A stretch of DNA of 64,000 nucleotides from UBA7359 sp041689615 (GCA_041689615.1 JBDNFW010000056.1:31787-95786), one strand, 5' to 3'; shown: positions 35,427-44,509, counted from the first letter of the stretch. Numbers and translations are program-made. The notes: a model not told the origin generated them from the sequence alone.

Positions 35427-36353
35427 ATGCAGCCAATTATTTCTATAAATAAGCTTAATAAAACTTATGAGTCAGGTTTTCAGGCACTTAAAAATATAGA
35501 TCTGGAAATTAAGCGAGGAGAAATCTTTGCGCTTCTCGGCCCTAATGGCGCCGGTAAAACGACGTTAATCAGTGTTATTTGTGGAATAGTTAATCCAGGT
35601 GATGGAGAGATTATTGCAGATGGCCATAATATTATTTCAGAGTTCCGTGCCGCACGTTCCAGAATTGGTTTGGTGCCGCAAGAGCTATCAACTGATATGT
35701 TTGAAAGTGTCTGGAGCACGGTTAACTTTAGCCGCGGCATTTTTGGAAAACCGGCAAGTCCTGAATATATAGAAAAAATATTGCGGAATCTTTCTTTATG
35801 GGACAAGAAAGATTCAAAAATTATGACCTTATCTGGCGGCATGAAACGACGAGTCATGATCGCCAAAGCTTTATCTCACGAACCAAGCATATTATTTCTT
35901 GATGAGCCAACTGCTGGGGTCGATGTTGAGTTGCGTCGTGATATGTGGGAAATGGTACGCGGTCTACGTGAAGACGGTGTAACAATTATTCTGACGACCC
36001 ACTATATAGAAGAAGCAGAAGAAATTGCAGATCGTATCGGCGTAATTAATAAAGGTGAGATTGTCGTTGTTGAAGAAAAAGATAAGTTAATGAAAAAGCT
36101 TGGCAAGAAGCAACTCACTTTAAATTTGCAAAACCCGCTAACTAGCATTCCTCAAGAACTTGCCGATTATGCGCTCGAACTAATTGCAGATGGTAATGAG
36201 CTGCTCTATACCTTCGATGCGCAAAAAGAACACACTGGCATTGTTATGCTTTTGCGTAAATTAAGTGAGTGCAAAATTGAATTCAAGGATCTAAATACGA
36301 AAGAAAGTTCACTTGAAGAAATCTTCGTAAGTCTAGTGAGAGAAAAAGAATGA
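35427..36353 (+). CDS. ABC transporter ATP-binding protein (YadG-like)
   Basis: This 308-residue ATPase has Walker A LLGPNGAGKTTLI near residue 37, signature LSGGMKRRVMIAKAL near 137 and Walker B ILFLDEPTAGVD near 157. A C-terminal extension of about 90 residues is typical of the YadG/CcmA-like ABC-2 class. It overlaps its permease partner by 4 bases. The substrate is unknown; YadGH-type exporters are often assigned to drugs or polysaccharide without proof. Confidence 0.9.
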   Translation: MQPIISINKLNKTYESGFQALKNIDLEIKRGEIFALLGPNGAGKTTLISVICGIVNPGDGEIIADGHNIISEFRAARSRIGLVPQELSTDMFESVWSTVNFSRGIFGKPASPEYIEKILRNLSLWDKKDSKIMTLSGGMKRRVMIAKALSHEPSILFLDEPTAGVDVELRRDMWEMVRGLREDGVTIILTTHYIEEAEEIADRIGVINKGEIVVVEEKDKLMKKLGKKQLTLNLQNPLTSIPQELADYALELIADGNELLYTFDAQKEHTGIVMLLRKLSECKIEFKDLNTKESSLEEIFVSLVREKE

Positions 36354-37111
36354 ATATCCATGCAATAAAAGCAATATACAAACTCGAAATGGCGCGAACT
36401 GGTCGTACCTTGATGCAAAGTATTGCCGCTCCGGTAATGTCGACTTCACTTTATTTTGTTGTGTTTGGTGCTGCGATAGGTTCGCGTATGGGTGAGATTG
36501 ATGGAATAAGTTATGGCACATTTATAATTCCCGGCTTAATTATGTTGTCGTTGCTAAATGAAAGCATTTCAAATGCTTCGTTTGGAATTTACATGCCAAA
36601 ATTTACTGGCACAATCTATGAAGTTCTTTCCGCGCCGATTTCTTACGTTGAAATATTAATTGGTTATGTTGGAGCTGCTGCAAGCAAGTCAGTTGCGTTA
36701 GGTTTGTTAATATTAATAACCGCTAGATTGTTTGTTGATTACGAAATAGATCATCCTATCTACATGCTTGGCTTTTTAGTATTAATCGCACTAACGTTTA
36801 GTCTGTTTGGATTTATCCTCGGTATCTGGGCAGATAGTTTTGAGAAGTTACAAGTTGTGCCGATGATGATTGTTACGCCACTCACGTTTCTTGGCGGCAG
36901 TTTCTATTCAATTAATATGTTGCCGCCATTATGGCAAAAGGTCACATTATTTAATCCGGTCGTTTATTTAATCAGCGGATTTCGGTGGAGTTTTTATGGG
37001 ATAGCTGACGTAAACATTTTTGTTAGTTTAGGCATGACCCTGATATTCATGTTGATATGTTTAACCACCGTCTGCTGGATATTTAAAACAGGTTACAAGC
37101 TTAAAGATTAG
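36350..37111 (+). CDS. ABC-2 type transporter permease (YadH-like)
   Basis: This 253-residue protein has six predicted spans and the ABC-2 segment YEVLSAPISYVEILIGY followed by TPLTFLGGSFYSINMLPP, characteristic of YadH/DrrB-like permeases. ATG 36350 overlaps the ATPase stop. The pair should form a homodimeric exporter. It ends 118 bases before hcp, with no clear terminator between them. Confidence 0.88.
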   Translation: MNIHAIKAIYKLEMARTGRTLMQSIAAPVMSTSLYFVVFGAAIGSRMGEIDGISYGTFIIPGLIMLSLLNESISNASFGIYMPKFTGTIYEVLSAPISYVEILIGYVGAAASKSVALGLLILITARLFVDYEIDHPIYMLGFLVLIALTFSLFGFILGIWADSFEKLQVVPMMIVTPLTFLGGSFYSINMLPPLWQKVTLFNPVVYLISGFRWSFYGIADVNIFVSLGMTLIFMLICLTTVCWIFKTGYKLKD

Positions 37112-37229
37112 TATATTTATCAATTCTTCTGAATTAGCTTAGTAAAACCCGATATTAGTGTTTAAATGAAGGGCTGCATTCTTGTAGTTAATGGGCTGGC
37201 ACTATATTCCAGCAAAAGGAGAATAGAGT

Positions 37230-37727
37230 ATGGCCGTCGATATGTTCCTAAAATTGGATGGAGTCACTGGAGGCTCGAAGAACTATAGTTATAAAGGTTG
37301 GTCTGACGTTAATTCCTTCGGTTGGGGAATGGTGAGTAATCGAAGTTCTTCAGCGGTAACCGATAAAGATATGACCTCGTTTAGAGAGATTTCAATCTCA
37401 AAAAGAATCAGTACAGACAGTGCAGCAATAATGTTGCTTTATGCGCAAGGAAAAACCATCGATTTTGCAGAGTTAAAAGTCCTGCCCCAAACCACGAAAA
37501 AAAGTGATAAACCAAAGTACTTGACGCTACATATGGAAGATGTCTTGGTTAAATCAATTATTACTGGTGGCGAATCAAGCGAAGACTTTTTTAATGAAAA
37601 AATCATTCTGTTATTTAGTCGAGTCAAATATGAATATGATGCTCCTGTAAATTTAAGCGTTCAAGACACTGGAGAAAAGGCTGAATATATTTTCGATTGG
37701 GATATTGTAAATAACAAAGAAATATAA
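37230..37727 (+). CDS. hcp: Type VI secretion system tube protein Hcp (orphan)
   Basis: The 165-residue protein starts AVDMFLKLDGVTGGSKN, the hallmark Hcp N-terminus, with YKGWSDVNSFGWGM and DMTSFREISISKRIS fitting the beta-barrel core. Hcp hexamers form the T6SS tube and also carry effectors. AAGGAGAAT precedes ATG 37230. No other T6SS gene (vgrG, tss) is in the window, so it is an orphan. It converges on a damaged lipase gene, a classic effector type. Confidence 0.9.
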   Translation: MAVDMFLKLDGVTGGSKNYSYKGWSDVNSFGWGMVSNRSSSAVTDKDMTSFREISISKRISTDSAAIMLLYAQGKTIDFAELKVLPQTTKKSDKPKYLTLHMEDVLVKSIITGGESSEDFFNEKIILLFSRVKYEYDAPVNLSVQDTGEKAEYIFDWDIVNNKEI

Positions 37728-37762
37728 ACTATTATCATCAATAATTTTTCCGGCAGATAAAT

Positions 37763-38555
37763 TTAATATCCTTTTATTAGTTTTTGTAAACCTAAGACGT
37801 AGTTTATTGGCGCATGATCTGCTAGAAAAGCAGGCAAATCATCTTTAATTGATTTTGAACCGTCGTTAAATATTTTTGACACCGCATATTTTTTTAGTCC
37901 GCCCGATTTGCTTTTTTGATAAGCATAAATTTCATCTTCGCTCATGTCTTTAAGCAAATCGTCATGGTCGTCTATTAAATATGATGAACCAATATGACCG
38001 TACTTAATTCTTGCAAAGTCAATAGGAACGGTTGTAATCACATCGCAGTTATTAACGACACGATAAATTCGTCCACATTTTATAGAATTAATAAATTCCG
38101 GATCTCCTGTTCGTGGAGAACCAAACGTATAACAAGAATCAAAATTTTCATTATCGTAAAGTTCTGAAGTAGCTAACGTTGTTAAAGCCGCTCCTAGACT
38201 ATGACCTGTTATAAATATAGGCAGTGAATTATCTATTAAACATTTATGTAATTTTTTACTAATGTTCAAATAAGCTTTTTTAAAGCCACTATGCGCTTTG
38301 CCTTTGTCACTAAAAGACGATTGATAAGCATCCACAACAACAAGGGCAATATCATCATAATTCACCGTGTTTTATCTCTTTGTTCTCAAAAAATTCAGGG
38401 TGATAGATTAATCTGGATATTTCTGCAAGCCACCACGCATTAGAAAGGCTAAAGCCGCCAATACCGGCTAGTAAAGGAGTAGGGTTTGATTGATTAAAAT
38501 AATCAACAGCCTCGCCCGGCTTAAACAAACTTTCCCATGAGTAATCTAGTTTCAT
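37763..38555 (-). pseudogene. Class 3 lipase, frameshifted with probable internal deletion
   Basis: Two frames together encode a class 3 lipase. The 5' part (from ATG 38555) has FSLSNAWWLAEISRLIYHPE, typical of the N-terminus, and stops at about 38355. The 3' part (open from GTG 38365) has the nucleophile GHSLGAALTTLA, the Asp region CDVITTVP and His in YGHIGSS. The break is near 38355-38370. The conserved FRGT strand expected between the parts is missing, so a short deletion probably accompanies the frameshift. The 200-residue catalytic ORF could still be expressed alone. Being convergent with hcp, it may be a former T6SS phospholipase-type effector. Confidence 0.65.
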
Positions 38556-38710
38556 CAAATTATCCAAACGTTAATAATATAAAGAATAACTAAACAGTAA
38601 TTGTATACTATCATCTATGTTAAATATGATTTTCAGCAAGAGTCAGAATTAGTAAGGAACTAATCCAGCAATAATTCTGTCCTAACGAAAACTATAAAAA
38701 TGGATGTAAT

Positions 38711-39337
38711 ATGAAACCGTTAGCCATTTCCCGCAGAAGATTTATTCAAAGCAGCGCCGCTATTGGTTGTGGTTTACTTATTCCCGGTATGGCTCAAGCA
38801 GCTAATATCCATGAATTATCGGGCAAAGTTTATATTAATAATGAACTCGCTACGCTTAACTCAACTATTCGTTCAGGCGACTTGGTAACGACGAGTCATA
38901 ATGGCCGGATTAGTTTTAGTATTGATGGCGATGCTTTTTTACTTAAAGAACGTACTTCACTCAAGGTTGGAACGAAAGACAGTGTTGTTATCAATGTGCT
39001 GCGTTTGTTTACCGGTAAATTATTAAGTGTTTTTGGAGAAGGTCGCCATAGAGAAATTGTTACAAGTACTGCAACCATCGGTATTCGCGGCACGGCTTGC
39101 TTTTTGAATGTTATGTCCAAATCTACATATTATTGTAATTGCTATGGCAAAACAGAATTAAGAGCTGAAAACATAAAAGAAGAATTTAAAGCCACACATC
39201 ACAATGCACATCAAATTGATTTTGATGGAATGCATGTAATGGGTATGGAAGTGATGATGGTTATCGACCATTCAGACGATGAACTAAGACAGCTGGAAAG
39301 CTATGTCGGCAGAGTGCCAGTGTTTGATCAAATCTAA
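38711..39337 (+). CDS. FecR-domain protein with twin-arginine signal
   Basis: The 208-residue protein starts PLAISRRRFIQSSAAIGCGL, with an SRRRFIQ Tat motif and cleavage near AQAAN. The FecR domain covers about residues 50-130, with RSGDLVTTSHNGRISF and TSTATIGIRGTACFLNV; the GIRGT element is highly typical. FecR proteins usually sense signals in the periplasm, but here there is no neighbouring sigma factor or TonB receptor. Its C-terminal half contains several Cys and His residues (YYCNCYG, THHNAHQID). Function is unknown. Confidence 0.8.
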   Translation: MKPLAISRRRFIQSSAAIGCGLLIPGMAQAANIHELSGKVYINNELATLNSTIRSGDLVTTSHNGRISFSIDGDAFLLKERTSLKVGTKDSVVINVLRLFTGKLLSVFGEGRHREIVTSTATIGIRGTACFLNVMSKSTYYCNCYGKTELRAENIKEEFKATHHNAHQIDFDGMHVMGMEVMMVIDHSDDELRQLESYVGRVPVFDQI

Positions 39338-39491
39338 CCCTTTGCATTTGCAAGTAAAAAGCAATAAAAATATAGACCTGGTTATCAGTCTAAAAAAGAT
39401 AAGGGTTATTGCAATAGAATTGTTTGTCACAATCCTTATATAATAACCGCACAAGAATTTAATTTGAATCGACCATTAGGGAGTACCTGTT

Positions 39492-40046
39492 ATGCCTAAA
39501 TATAATATTAATACGATCAGCAAACTGATCATGTTGTTAACAATAACCATTTTTTCTATGAATACTTATGCGGCTTCATCGGTAGAAATTGATATCGAAG
39601 TAGAAGCAGCAATAAAAAGATTCAAGGTAGAAATTGCCGGTGCTGATAAGTTTCTGTCAAAAGCAGAGGGTGTTCTTGTTTTTCCCGATGTTGTTAAAGC
39701 AGGTTTTGGTATCGGCGGTGAATATGGTGAAGGCGCTTTGTTAATCAAGGGCAAAACAGTTGATTATTATAATACAGCTGCTGCTTCAATTGGTTTCCAG
39801 CTGGGAGCGCAGTTCAAAACCGTCATGCTGATTTTTATGACCAAAGATGCATTAACTAAATTTCGTAATAGTGATGGTTGGGAAGCAGGTGTTGATGGCT
39901 CTGTCGCTCTGATTGAGTTGGGCGCGGCAAAAGATATTAATACCGCCAACATAACGGATCCAATTGTTGGCTTTGTCTTTAGTAATAAAGGTTTGATGTA
40001 CAACTTAACGCTTGAAGGTTCGAAGATAACCAAGCTAAATAAGTAA
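39492..40046 (+). CDS. SYLF (YSC84-like) lipid-binding domain protein
   Basis: The 184-residue protein has a signal peptide ending TYAAS, followed by FLSKAEGVLVFPDVVKAGFG near residue 54 and GAQFKTVMLIFMTKDALTKF near 108, both core SYLF segments. SVALIELG and GLMYNLTLEGSKITK complete it. SYLF proteins are exported and bind lipids; the role in bacteria is poorly defined. AGGGAGTA precedes ATG 39492. A 10-bp hairpin follows the stop. Confidence 0.88.
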   Translation: MPKYNINTISKLIMLLTITIFSMNTYAASSVEIDIEVEAAIKRFKVEIAGADKFLSKAEGVLVFPDVVKAGFGIGGEYGEGALLIKGKTVDYYNTAAASIGFQLGAQFKTVMLIFMTKDALTKFRNSDGWEAGVDGSVALIELGAAKDINTANITDPIVGFVFSNKGLMYNLTLEGSKITKLNK

Positions 40047-40053
40047 TTTGTTG

Positions 40054-40086
40054 CCGGAGTAATATAATTCATTACTCCGGTATTTT
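40054..40086. terminator. Bidirectional hairpin between SYLF gene and GST gene
   Basis: A perfect 10-bp stem CCGGAGTAAT / ATTACTCCGG with a 7-base loop lies in the gap between two convergent genes. It is followed by TATTTTAAAT on the plus strand and CAACAAATT on the minus. The T-run is weak, but position and stem strength support a terminator serving mainly the SYLF gene. Confidence 0.65.
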
Positions 40087-40098
40087 AAATTCTCTCTG

Positions 40099-40749
40099 TT
40101 ACTTCTCAGCTTTTATTCTTTCCAGGGTTTCACCAAAAGAGTTATGCACGTTTTTATAAAAAGACTCTTGCATTAATTTCTTTCGCCAAGCATCAATCTT
40201 TGGATACTTAGTCATATCAACATCAACGACTTCTGCGCCGTCAATAGTGGCAAGTAAACAAAAATCCGCAATGGTCATTGAGTTTCCCGCCAGATAAGTT
40301 GAAGTCCCAAGTTGCTTGTTAACATCTCCAAGAAAACGCTCAATAAAACCATAACCGTCTTTTAATGATTGTTCGTCTACTGGCGCGCCGACCATTCCGG
40401 CAAGTAGCTTGTTAAATAAAACCTTACCAAAGCCGTTGCCTATATGAATAGCGGTAAAGTCTAACCATTTATCAACATTGGCTTGTGCCGCGATATCGTT
40501 AGGGTAAAAATCAGATTTATATTTCCGACAAAGGTATTTCATAATGGCATTGCTCTCAGTCAGAACAAAACCGTCATCATCAATAACAGGTATTTTACCA
40601 TTAGGATTTAACTTCAAGAATTCTTCAGTTTTATTTTCTCCGGCAAGCGGGTTGACCCGAATAAATTTATATTCAAGTCCCATTGCATTCAGGCATAAAC
40701 GAACCCGGTTTACCGGGTATGACAAATCAAATCCATAAAGCTTAATCAT
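40099..40749 (-). CDS. Glutathione S-transferase family protein
   Basis: The 216-residue protein has an N-terminal thioredoxin-like domain starting IKLYGFDLSYPVNRVRLCL. The glutathione-binding NPNGKIPVIDDDGFVLTESNAIM has the cis-Pro and the ES pair. An all-helical C-terminal domain carries GNSMTIADFCLLATID near 155. Class is not clear; the start Tyr/Ser region resembles theta-like or GstA-like bacterial forms. The substrate is unknown. Confidence 0.88.
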   Translation of the reverse strand: MIKLYGFDLSYPVNRVRLCLNAMGLEYKFIRVNPLAGENKTEEFLKLNPNGKIPVIDDDGFVLTESNAIMKYLCRKYKSDFYPNDIAAQANVDKWLDFTAIHIGNGFGKVLFNKLLAGMVGAPVDEQSLKDGYGFIERFLGDVNKQLGTSTYLAGNSMTIADFCLLATIDGAEVVDVDMTKYPKIDAWRKKLMQESFYKNVHNSFGETLERIKAEK

Positions 40750-40958
40750 TGTTGTTTCCTCAGGTTTGCAACTATCATTATATTAATTGCTAATGTGTTA
40801 CAGGCATATTAATAGAGTATTAATAAAAGAGTTAGTTCTATTATTACGTTATTGATATGAATACAAAAAGTGTGGACAATTTCCCTTTTATAGTCTGCCG
40901 AAGCTTATATAAACAAGTTATACTTCAAATATATAGATTGAAATAAAAGGAATATTAA

Positions 40959-41255
40959 ATGTCGATGCGAATAATTATTCTTCTCCTGGCGAGCCTCTTG
41001 AGCCTTTCCTGTGCGGTTGCTGAAAAGCCGGCAGTTTCAAAAGGAAAAGGTAAGGATATTCTCTACGTCCTTCCTGATGGGTCAATGATGTTTAAAGGCC
41101 GCCGCGTCGATAAAGGCGATATTGTGATTTATGATGCGGCACAAAGAGGCGAACGCGCTGCAATAAAATTAAAGCATCCCCTTCATCCAGATGCTTACAG
41201 GGATAACATCAACGTAGAAAGGCAAGAAGTCGATGTAGCAGTTGAGCGAAAATAA
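40959..41255 (+). CDS. Small exported protein of unknown function
   Basis: This 98-residue protein has a signal peptide (MRIIILLLASLLSLSCAVAE) whose LSC could be a lipobox. The mature part is basic and charged, with DILYVLPDGSMMFKGRRVDKGDIVIYD suggesting a small beta domain. I do not recognise a family. AAAGGAATATTAA precedes ATG 40959, so it is probably expressed. It is convergent with the broken SRPBCC gene. Confidence 0.6.
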   Translation: MSMRIIILLLASLLSLSCAVAEKPAVSKGKGKDILYVLPDGSMMFKGRRVDKGDIVIYDAAQRGERAAIKLKHPLHPDAYRDNINVERQEVDVAVERK

Positions 41256-41282
41256 ATTCGTATCGATATGCTTTAATAATAA

Positions 41283-41776
41283 TTAGCTGATGGAGAGATA
41301 TTCTTCGAGTTGATCAAACATGCCGCCCCATTCCTGACTTAACTCAAAGGTTTCGTCAATAAAACGGGTTATCTGCTCAATGCTGGCATTCATAGGCTCC
41401 CAGGTAAGATTGAGCGTTGTTTTGCCATTTTTCTCATCCAGCATCACGGTCGTAAATATTTCGATAGGAAAATCTTTAATCATCGGATGCGGCTCAATTC
41501 CGCCCTGCTCATTCGAAAATACCTGTGTATAAGAAAGTTTGGCGGGATGGATAAAGTCTTTGAAAAACTTCTTGCCCCAGATTTCAAGGCCATGTTTTGA
41601 TGCCATACAATAATGGCTTTCGCCACCCGCTTTAATATCATCTTTAGCATAAATAACAGAATAACCCTTTGGTGCAATCCAGTGTTTAATTTTATCGGGA
41701 TTTGTCCATGCTTCGAATACTTTTTCAACAGGGCATTGAATTCACGTGAGAGCGTAAAACTGTTATTGGCGGCCAT
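41283..41776 (-). pseudogene. SRPBCC/AHSA1-like domain protein, single-base frameshift
   Basis: From ATG 41776 (ribosome site AAGGGAAA) the first frame gives NNSFTLSREFNA, the start of an AHSA1-like domain, then derails. The second frame continues VEKVFEAWTNPDKIKHW and IAPKGYSVIYAKDD, then GLEIWGKKFF and TLNLTWEPMNAS to the stop at 41283. The break is at GGG 41731-41733 (CCC on the coding strand), where one missing base explains it. The reconstructed protein of about 164 residues matches the usual family length. It could be a recent pseudogene or a sequencing error in the homopolymer. Confidence 0.75.
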
Positions 41777-41839
41777 ATTCTTTTCCCTTTTCTATCTGCG
41801 TTCTATTCTACTCTAGTGAGGAATTAAAAAACCACTAGC

Positions 41840-42576
41840 CTAGCTATAAAAAGTAAATTGATTTCGACCCTTATCTTTGGATGAATAAAGCGCTTTGTCT
41901 GCTTGTTTATAGATTTCTTCCAATGAAAAATTCTCATTAAACGTATTAACAGAGATTCCAATGCTAACGGTGATTCTTATAATATTTGTTTTGTATTCAA
42001 TTTCCAGTGCGTTAATTTTACTCTGTAATTTCTGGGCGTATTCTGCCGCTTGTCTTTCGTTTGTATCTGGCAAGAGGAAGCCAAACTCTTCGCCACCTAA
42101 CCGACCAATTAAATCACTTTTTCGTGAAATACTAATTAATAGTTCTCCAAGCGAAGACAAAACCTGGTCGCCACAAGGATGACCATAGGCATCATTTATC
42201 TTTTTGAAATGGTCGATATCTATGACAAGAAGACAATACGTTTGCATATTGCGTTTAACTAAATTATGGATGCTTTCACAAGATTGTAAGAATACGCGCC
42301 TGTTAAGCAGTTTCGTCAAGCTGTCATAACTAGCGAGTTGGTTTGTTTCTTTTCTAGATCACGTAGCTGAATCAGTAAACCAATTAAGTGCCGGGAAAGA
42401 AAAGGTGCAATCAATAAAGGAATGATGCTTGCTTTGCCAATATCTTCCGACCATGATATGTCGTGCTCTAAAAGCGTTGCTAAAAACAGGTCTAGAAAAA
42501 CTGCAAGAGCAAGAGACAAAGCAGAGATAATAATAACTAGCTTTACCCTTCCTAATTTTTAAATTTTATATCTCAT
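41840..42576 (-). pseudogene. Membrane GGDEF-domain protein with frameshift and early stop
   Basis: The 3' part (41840-42319) encodes a complete GGDEF domain: LTKLLNRRVF, VIDIDHFKKINDAYGH and the active-site loop RLGGEEFGF, then ADKALYSSKDKGRNQ. The 5' part, in another frame, has hydrophobic stretches (VIIISALSLALAVFLDLF, IPLLIAPFLSRHLIGLL) and a linker LIQLRDLEKK. The frames switch near 42344-42354 in an A-rich run. The frame from ATG 42576 also has an in-frame TAA at 42559-42561, and only a TTG at 42519 follows. Intact, it would be a membrane diguanylate cyclase. Confidence 0.65.
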
Positions 42577-42816
42577 TTTCTCTTATTAAAAAATGGCAAC
42601 TTTATATAAGCCCTTAATTATTCACGGCTTTATAAATCATAATGAATAACAAACAATCACGATGATTAAGTCTAGTAGAATTTATGCGTATATGTGATTT
42701 AAATTACTAAGTAAAACAGGACTGTAATGTTTGTAAATCGTCATTATTTATTAGATTTTATCTCAGCCAGTGGCAAGACATATGTAGTGTCTCGCAACAT
42801 TTAATAATTCAAAACG

Positions 42817-43401
42817 TTACTCTAGTTGCTTTACTTTAAAGTCTTCTGTCTTCCCTATCTTATTATACCTGTCTTTAGGATCGATAATGATGGGTTTTGC
42901 AATTAATAAGTTATTTGGGAATACAATAATTTCTCGATCAACAGTAATTAGTTTTGTATTAAACAAGCTAATTTCAGAAATATAACCTTCTATATAATTA
43001 TCTAAATCTATAACGCGAATAAAGTTACCTCTTTTGTATGACTTATGTACAAGTAATATAAAAAATGCAGTAACGTTACTTAGAATAGACCAACTGGCAA
43101 ATAAAGCGACACCGGTTACTGCGAGTAAGCCGGTTGATAAGGCAAGCAACACTTTAAAATTGAAGCCCCAGATAAACATGAGGAAAGCGAAAGTAATTAC
43201 CCAGGAAAACAGACTTATACTAAATAAAGCACTCCTTAACGTACTATTTTTTAAGTGATCGCGTTCTATATATTCTTCAATCTTGGGGTTGACGATCCCT
43301 CGAAAAACAAAATATATAAGAATAACTACAACGCTCAATACAATATTCAAACTGTATTTTGAAAACCAGCTCATAAGGAAAAGGGTGTTTTCTTCGATCA
43401 T
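42817..43401 (-). CDS. Small MscS-family mechanosensitive channel-like protein
   Basis: The 194-residue protein has an N-terminal span near 14-34, two further hydrophobic segments, and the pore-lining TM3-like ALFASWSILSNVTAFFILLV. The MscS beta domain follows: KRGNFIRVIDLDNYIEGYIS and DREIIVFPNNLLIAKPI. It is shorter than MscS (286) and lacks the cytoplasmic alpha/beta domain. Role: osmotic or small-ion conductance, inferred from the domain. Confidence 0.8.
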   Translation of the reverse strand: MIEENTLFLMSWFSKYSLNIVLSVVVILIYFVFRGIVNPKIEEYIERDHLKNSTLRSALFSISLFSWVITFAFLMFIWGFNFKVLLALSTGLLAVTGVALFASWSILSNVTAFFILLVHKSYKRGNFIRVIDLDNYIEGYISEISLFNTKLITVDREIIVFPNNLLIAKPIIIDPKDRYNKIGKTEDFKVKQLE

Positions 43402-43554
43402 TGATTACTTCACTAAGTTAAAACTTTTAAGTTACAGGGTTATTTATAAACCCTTAATAAAGAAGGATTGTATTACACTTGTGTATCTAAGTGTGGAAAT
43501 TTTGAATATTCGAATTTATATAGGCAGTATACTGGGTCTACTAAATTTGTTTTT

Positions 43555-43873
43555 TCAGATCGCGCAACAGCCTCTCCATCCGCCGAATACAGCAAGAAAG
43601 CCGACGGATGCAAACAATACGGGAATGAAAACCATGAGAGACATTTCTGTCGGCACTGATTTGTGTAACACGGCTTCTGAAAAGTTCTTGGGATTGTAAT
43701 AAGCTGTTTGTTTCGAGCCGACAGGATAACCGGTCGACTATCTCTTAAGCATCCTGTGTCTTACTGTAACCGTCTCCAAGATACTTAAATTTTTTAAGCG
43801 GTGAACAGCACCCAAATATAAACAGTTCCCAATTTATTTTGCGACCTTCTTGAGCTGCTGATTTGTCATTCAT
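43555..43873 (-). pseudogene. DUF3592-like membrane protein remnant
   Basis: Reading from ATG 43873, the first frame gives YLGDGYSKTQDA, a stop TAA at 43745-43747, then EIVDR. A shift near 43731-43738 moves to a frame with YPVGSKQTAYYNPKNFSEAVL and a hydrophobic span (MSLMVFIPVLFASVGFLAVF), ending at TGA 43557-43555. The order IVxxYPVGS-VYYNP-xAVL-span is the C-terminal pattern of DUF3592 proteins. The upstream N-terminal half is not found, so this is a decayed remnant. Confidence 0.5.
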
Positions 43874-43942
43874 AAACTCAAGTTTAGTCTATATTTTTAA
43901 AAAATAGAGGACAGGAAGCGATAATAATTTAAGGTTAAAGAC

Positions 43943-44509
43943 CTAGGTTCCCTTTATTTTTTCTTTCTTAATTTCTCGTAGGACAATATACAAAGCATAG
44001 CCGGCGGGTATTAATGGAAAGGCAGCAGTATACATGCCGGAAACATAGTGGAATGTGCCGTCTTCCAAAAATGGAAAAATATAATGTGATAATTCAGCCA
44101 TGGTCATGGCAACAATAAAGAAACTTAAAAAATAATAACCAAATTGCGTTTTCTTCAATAATAAAATCGCACCTAAAATCCACATCGCAGGCCCGATGAA
44201 TGCAGCAATCGTCATAAAGGTTTGTTCCTGTACATGAAAGCCAAAGATATCAGTCACAGCAACTTCAAAGTCTGTTAAGTATTCTTCATAAACGTGAATG
44301 ATAAAAAGTATGATAGTAGTGAGATAAGGAATAATAATCTTAAGCGGATCAATCGGAGTTTTGTAAGTGGTAAATCGCCATAAAACAAAACCACCAACGG
44401 AGGCAACGAAGAAAACAATTCCCGGAACTTTTCCCATGAAGTGATAGGCCATGCTGACGAAAGCGACAATAAAGACAAAGACTAAAATATTAGTGATCTT
44501 ATTATTCAT
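43943..44509 (-). CDS. HXXEE-domain membrane protein
   Basis: The 188-residue protein has about six hydrophobic spans and the HVYEEYLTDF sequence (HxxEE) near residue 73, with a later MAELSHYIFPFL repeating acidic-His residues inside a membrane segment. These are the defining features of the HXXEE family of unknown function. An upstream ribosome site GGAAAT precedes ATG. No partner gene is apparent. Confidence 0.7.
   Translation of the reverse strand: MNNKITNILVFVFIVAFVSMAYHFMGKVPGIVFFVASVGGFVLWRFTTYKTPIDPLKIIIPYLTTIILFIIHVYEEYLTDFEVAVTDIFGFHVQEQTFMTIAAFIGPAMWILGAILLLKKTQFGYYFLSFFIVAMTMAELSHYIFPFLEDGTFHYVSGMYTAAFPLIPAGYALYIVLREIKKEKIKGT

Noticed and set aside
41739..41752. TTCACGTGAG core resembling parS in the SRPBCC pseudogene
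   Set aside because: Only the inner eight bases match; flanks differ.
43283..43699. 138-residue plus-strand ORF
   Set aside because: It is antisense to MscS and the DUF3592 remnant and has no protein-family character.
43690..43740. Possible tRNA-like TTCGAGCC segment
   Set aside because: No cloverleaf stems could be paired around it, and it lies in the DUF3592 remnant.
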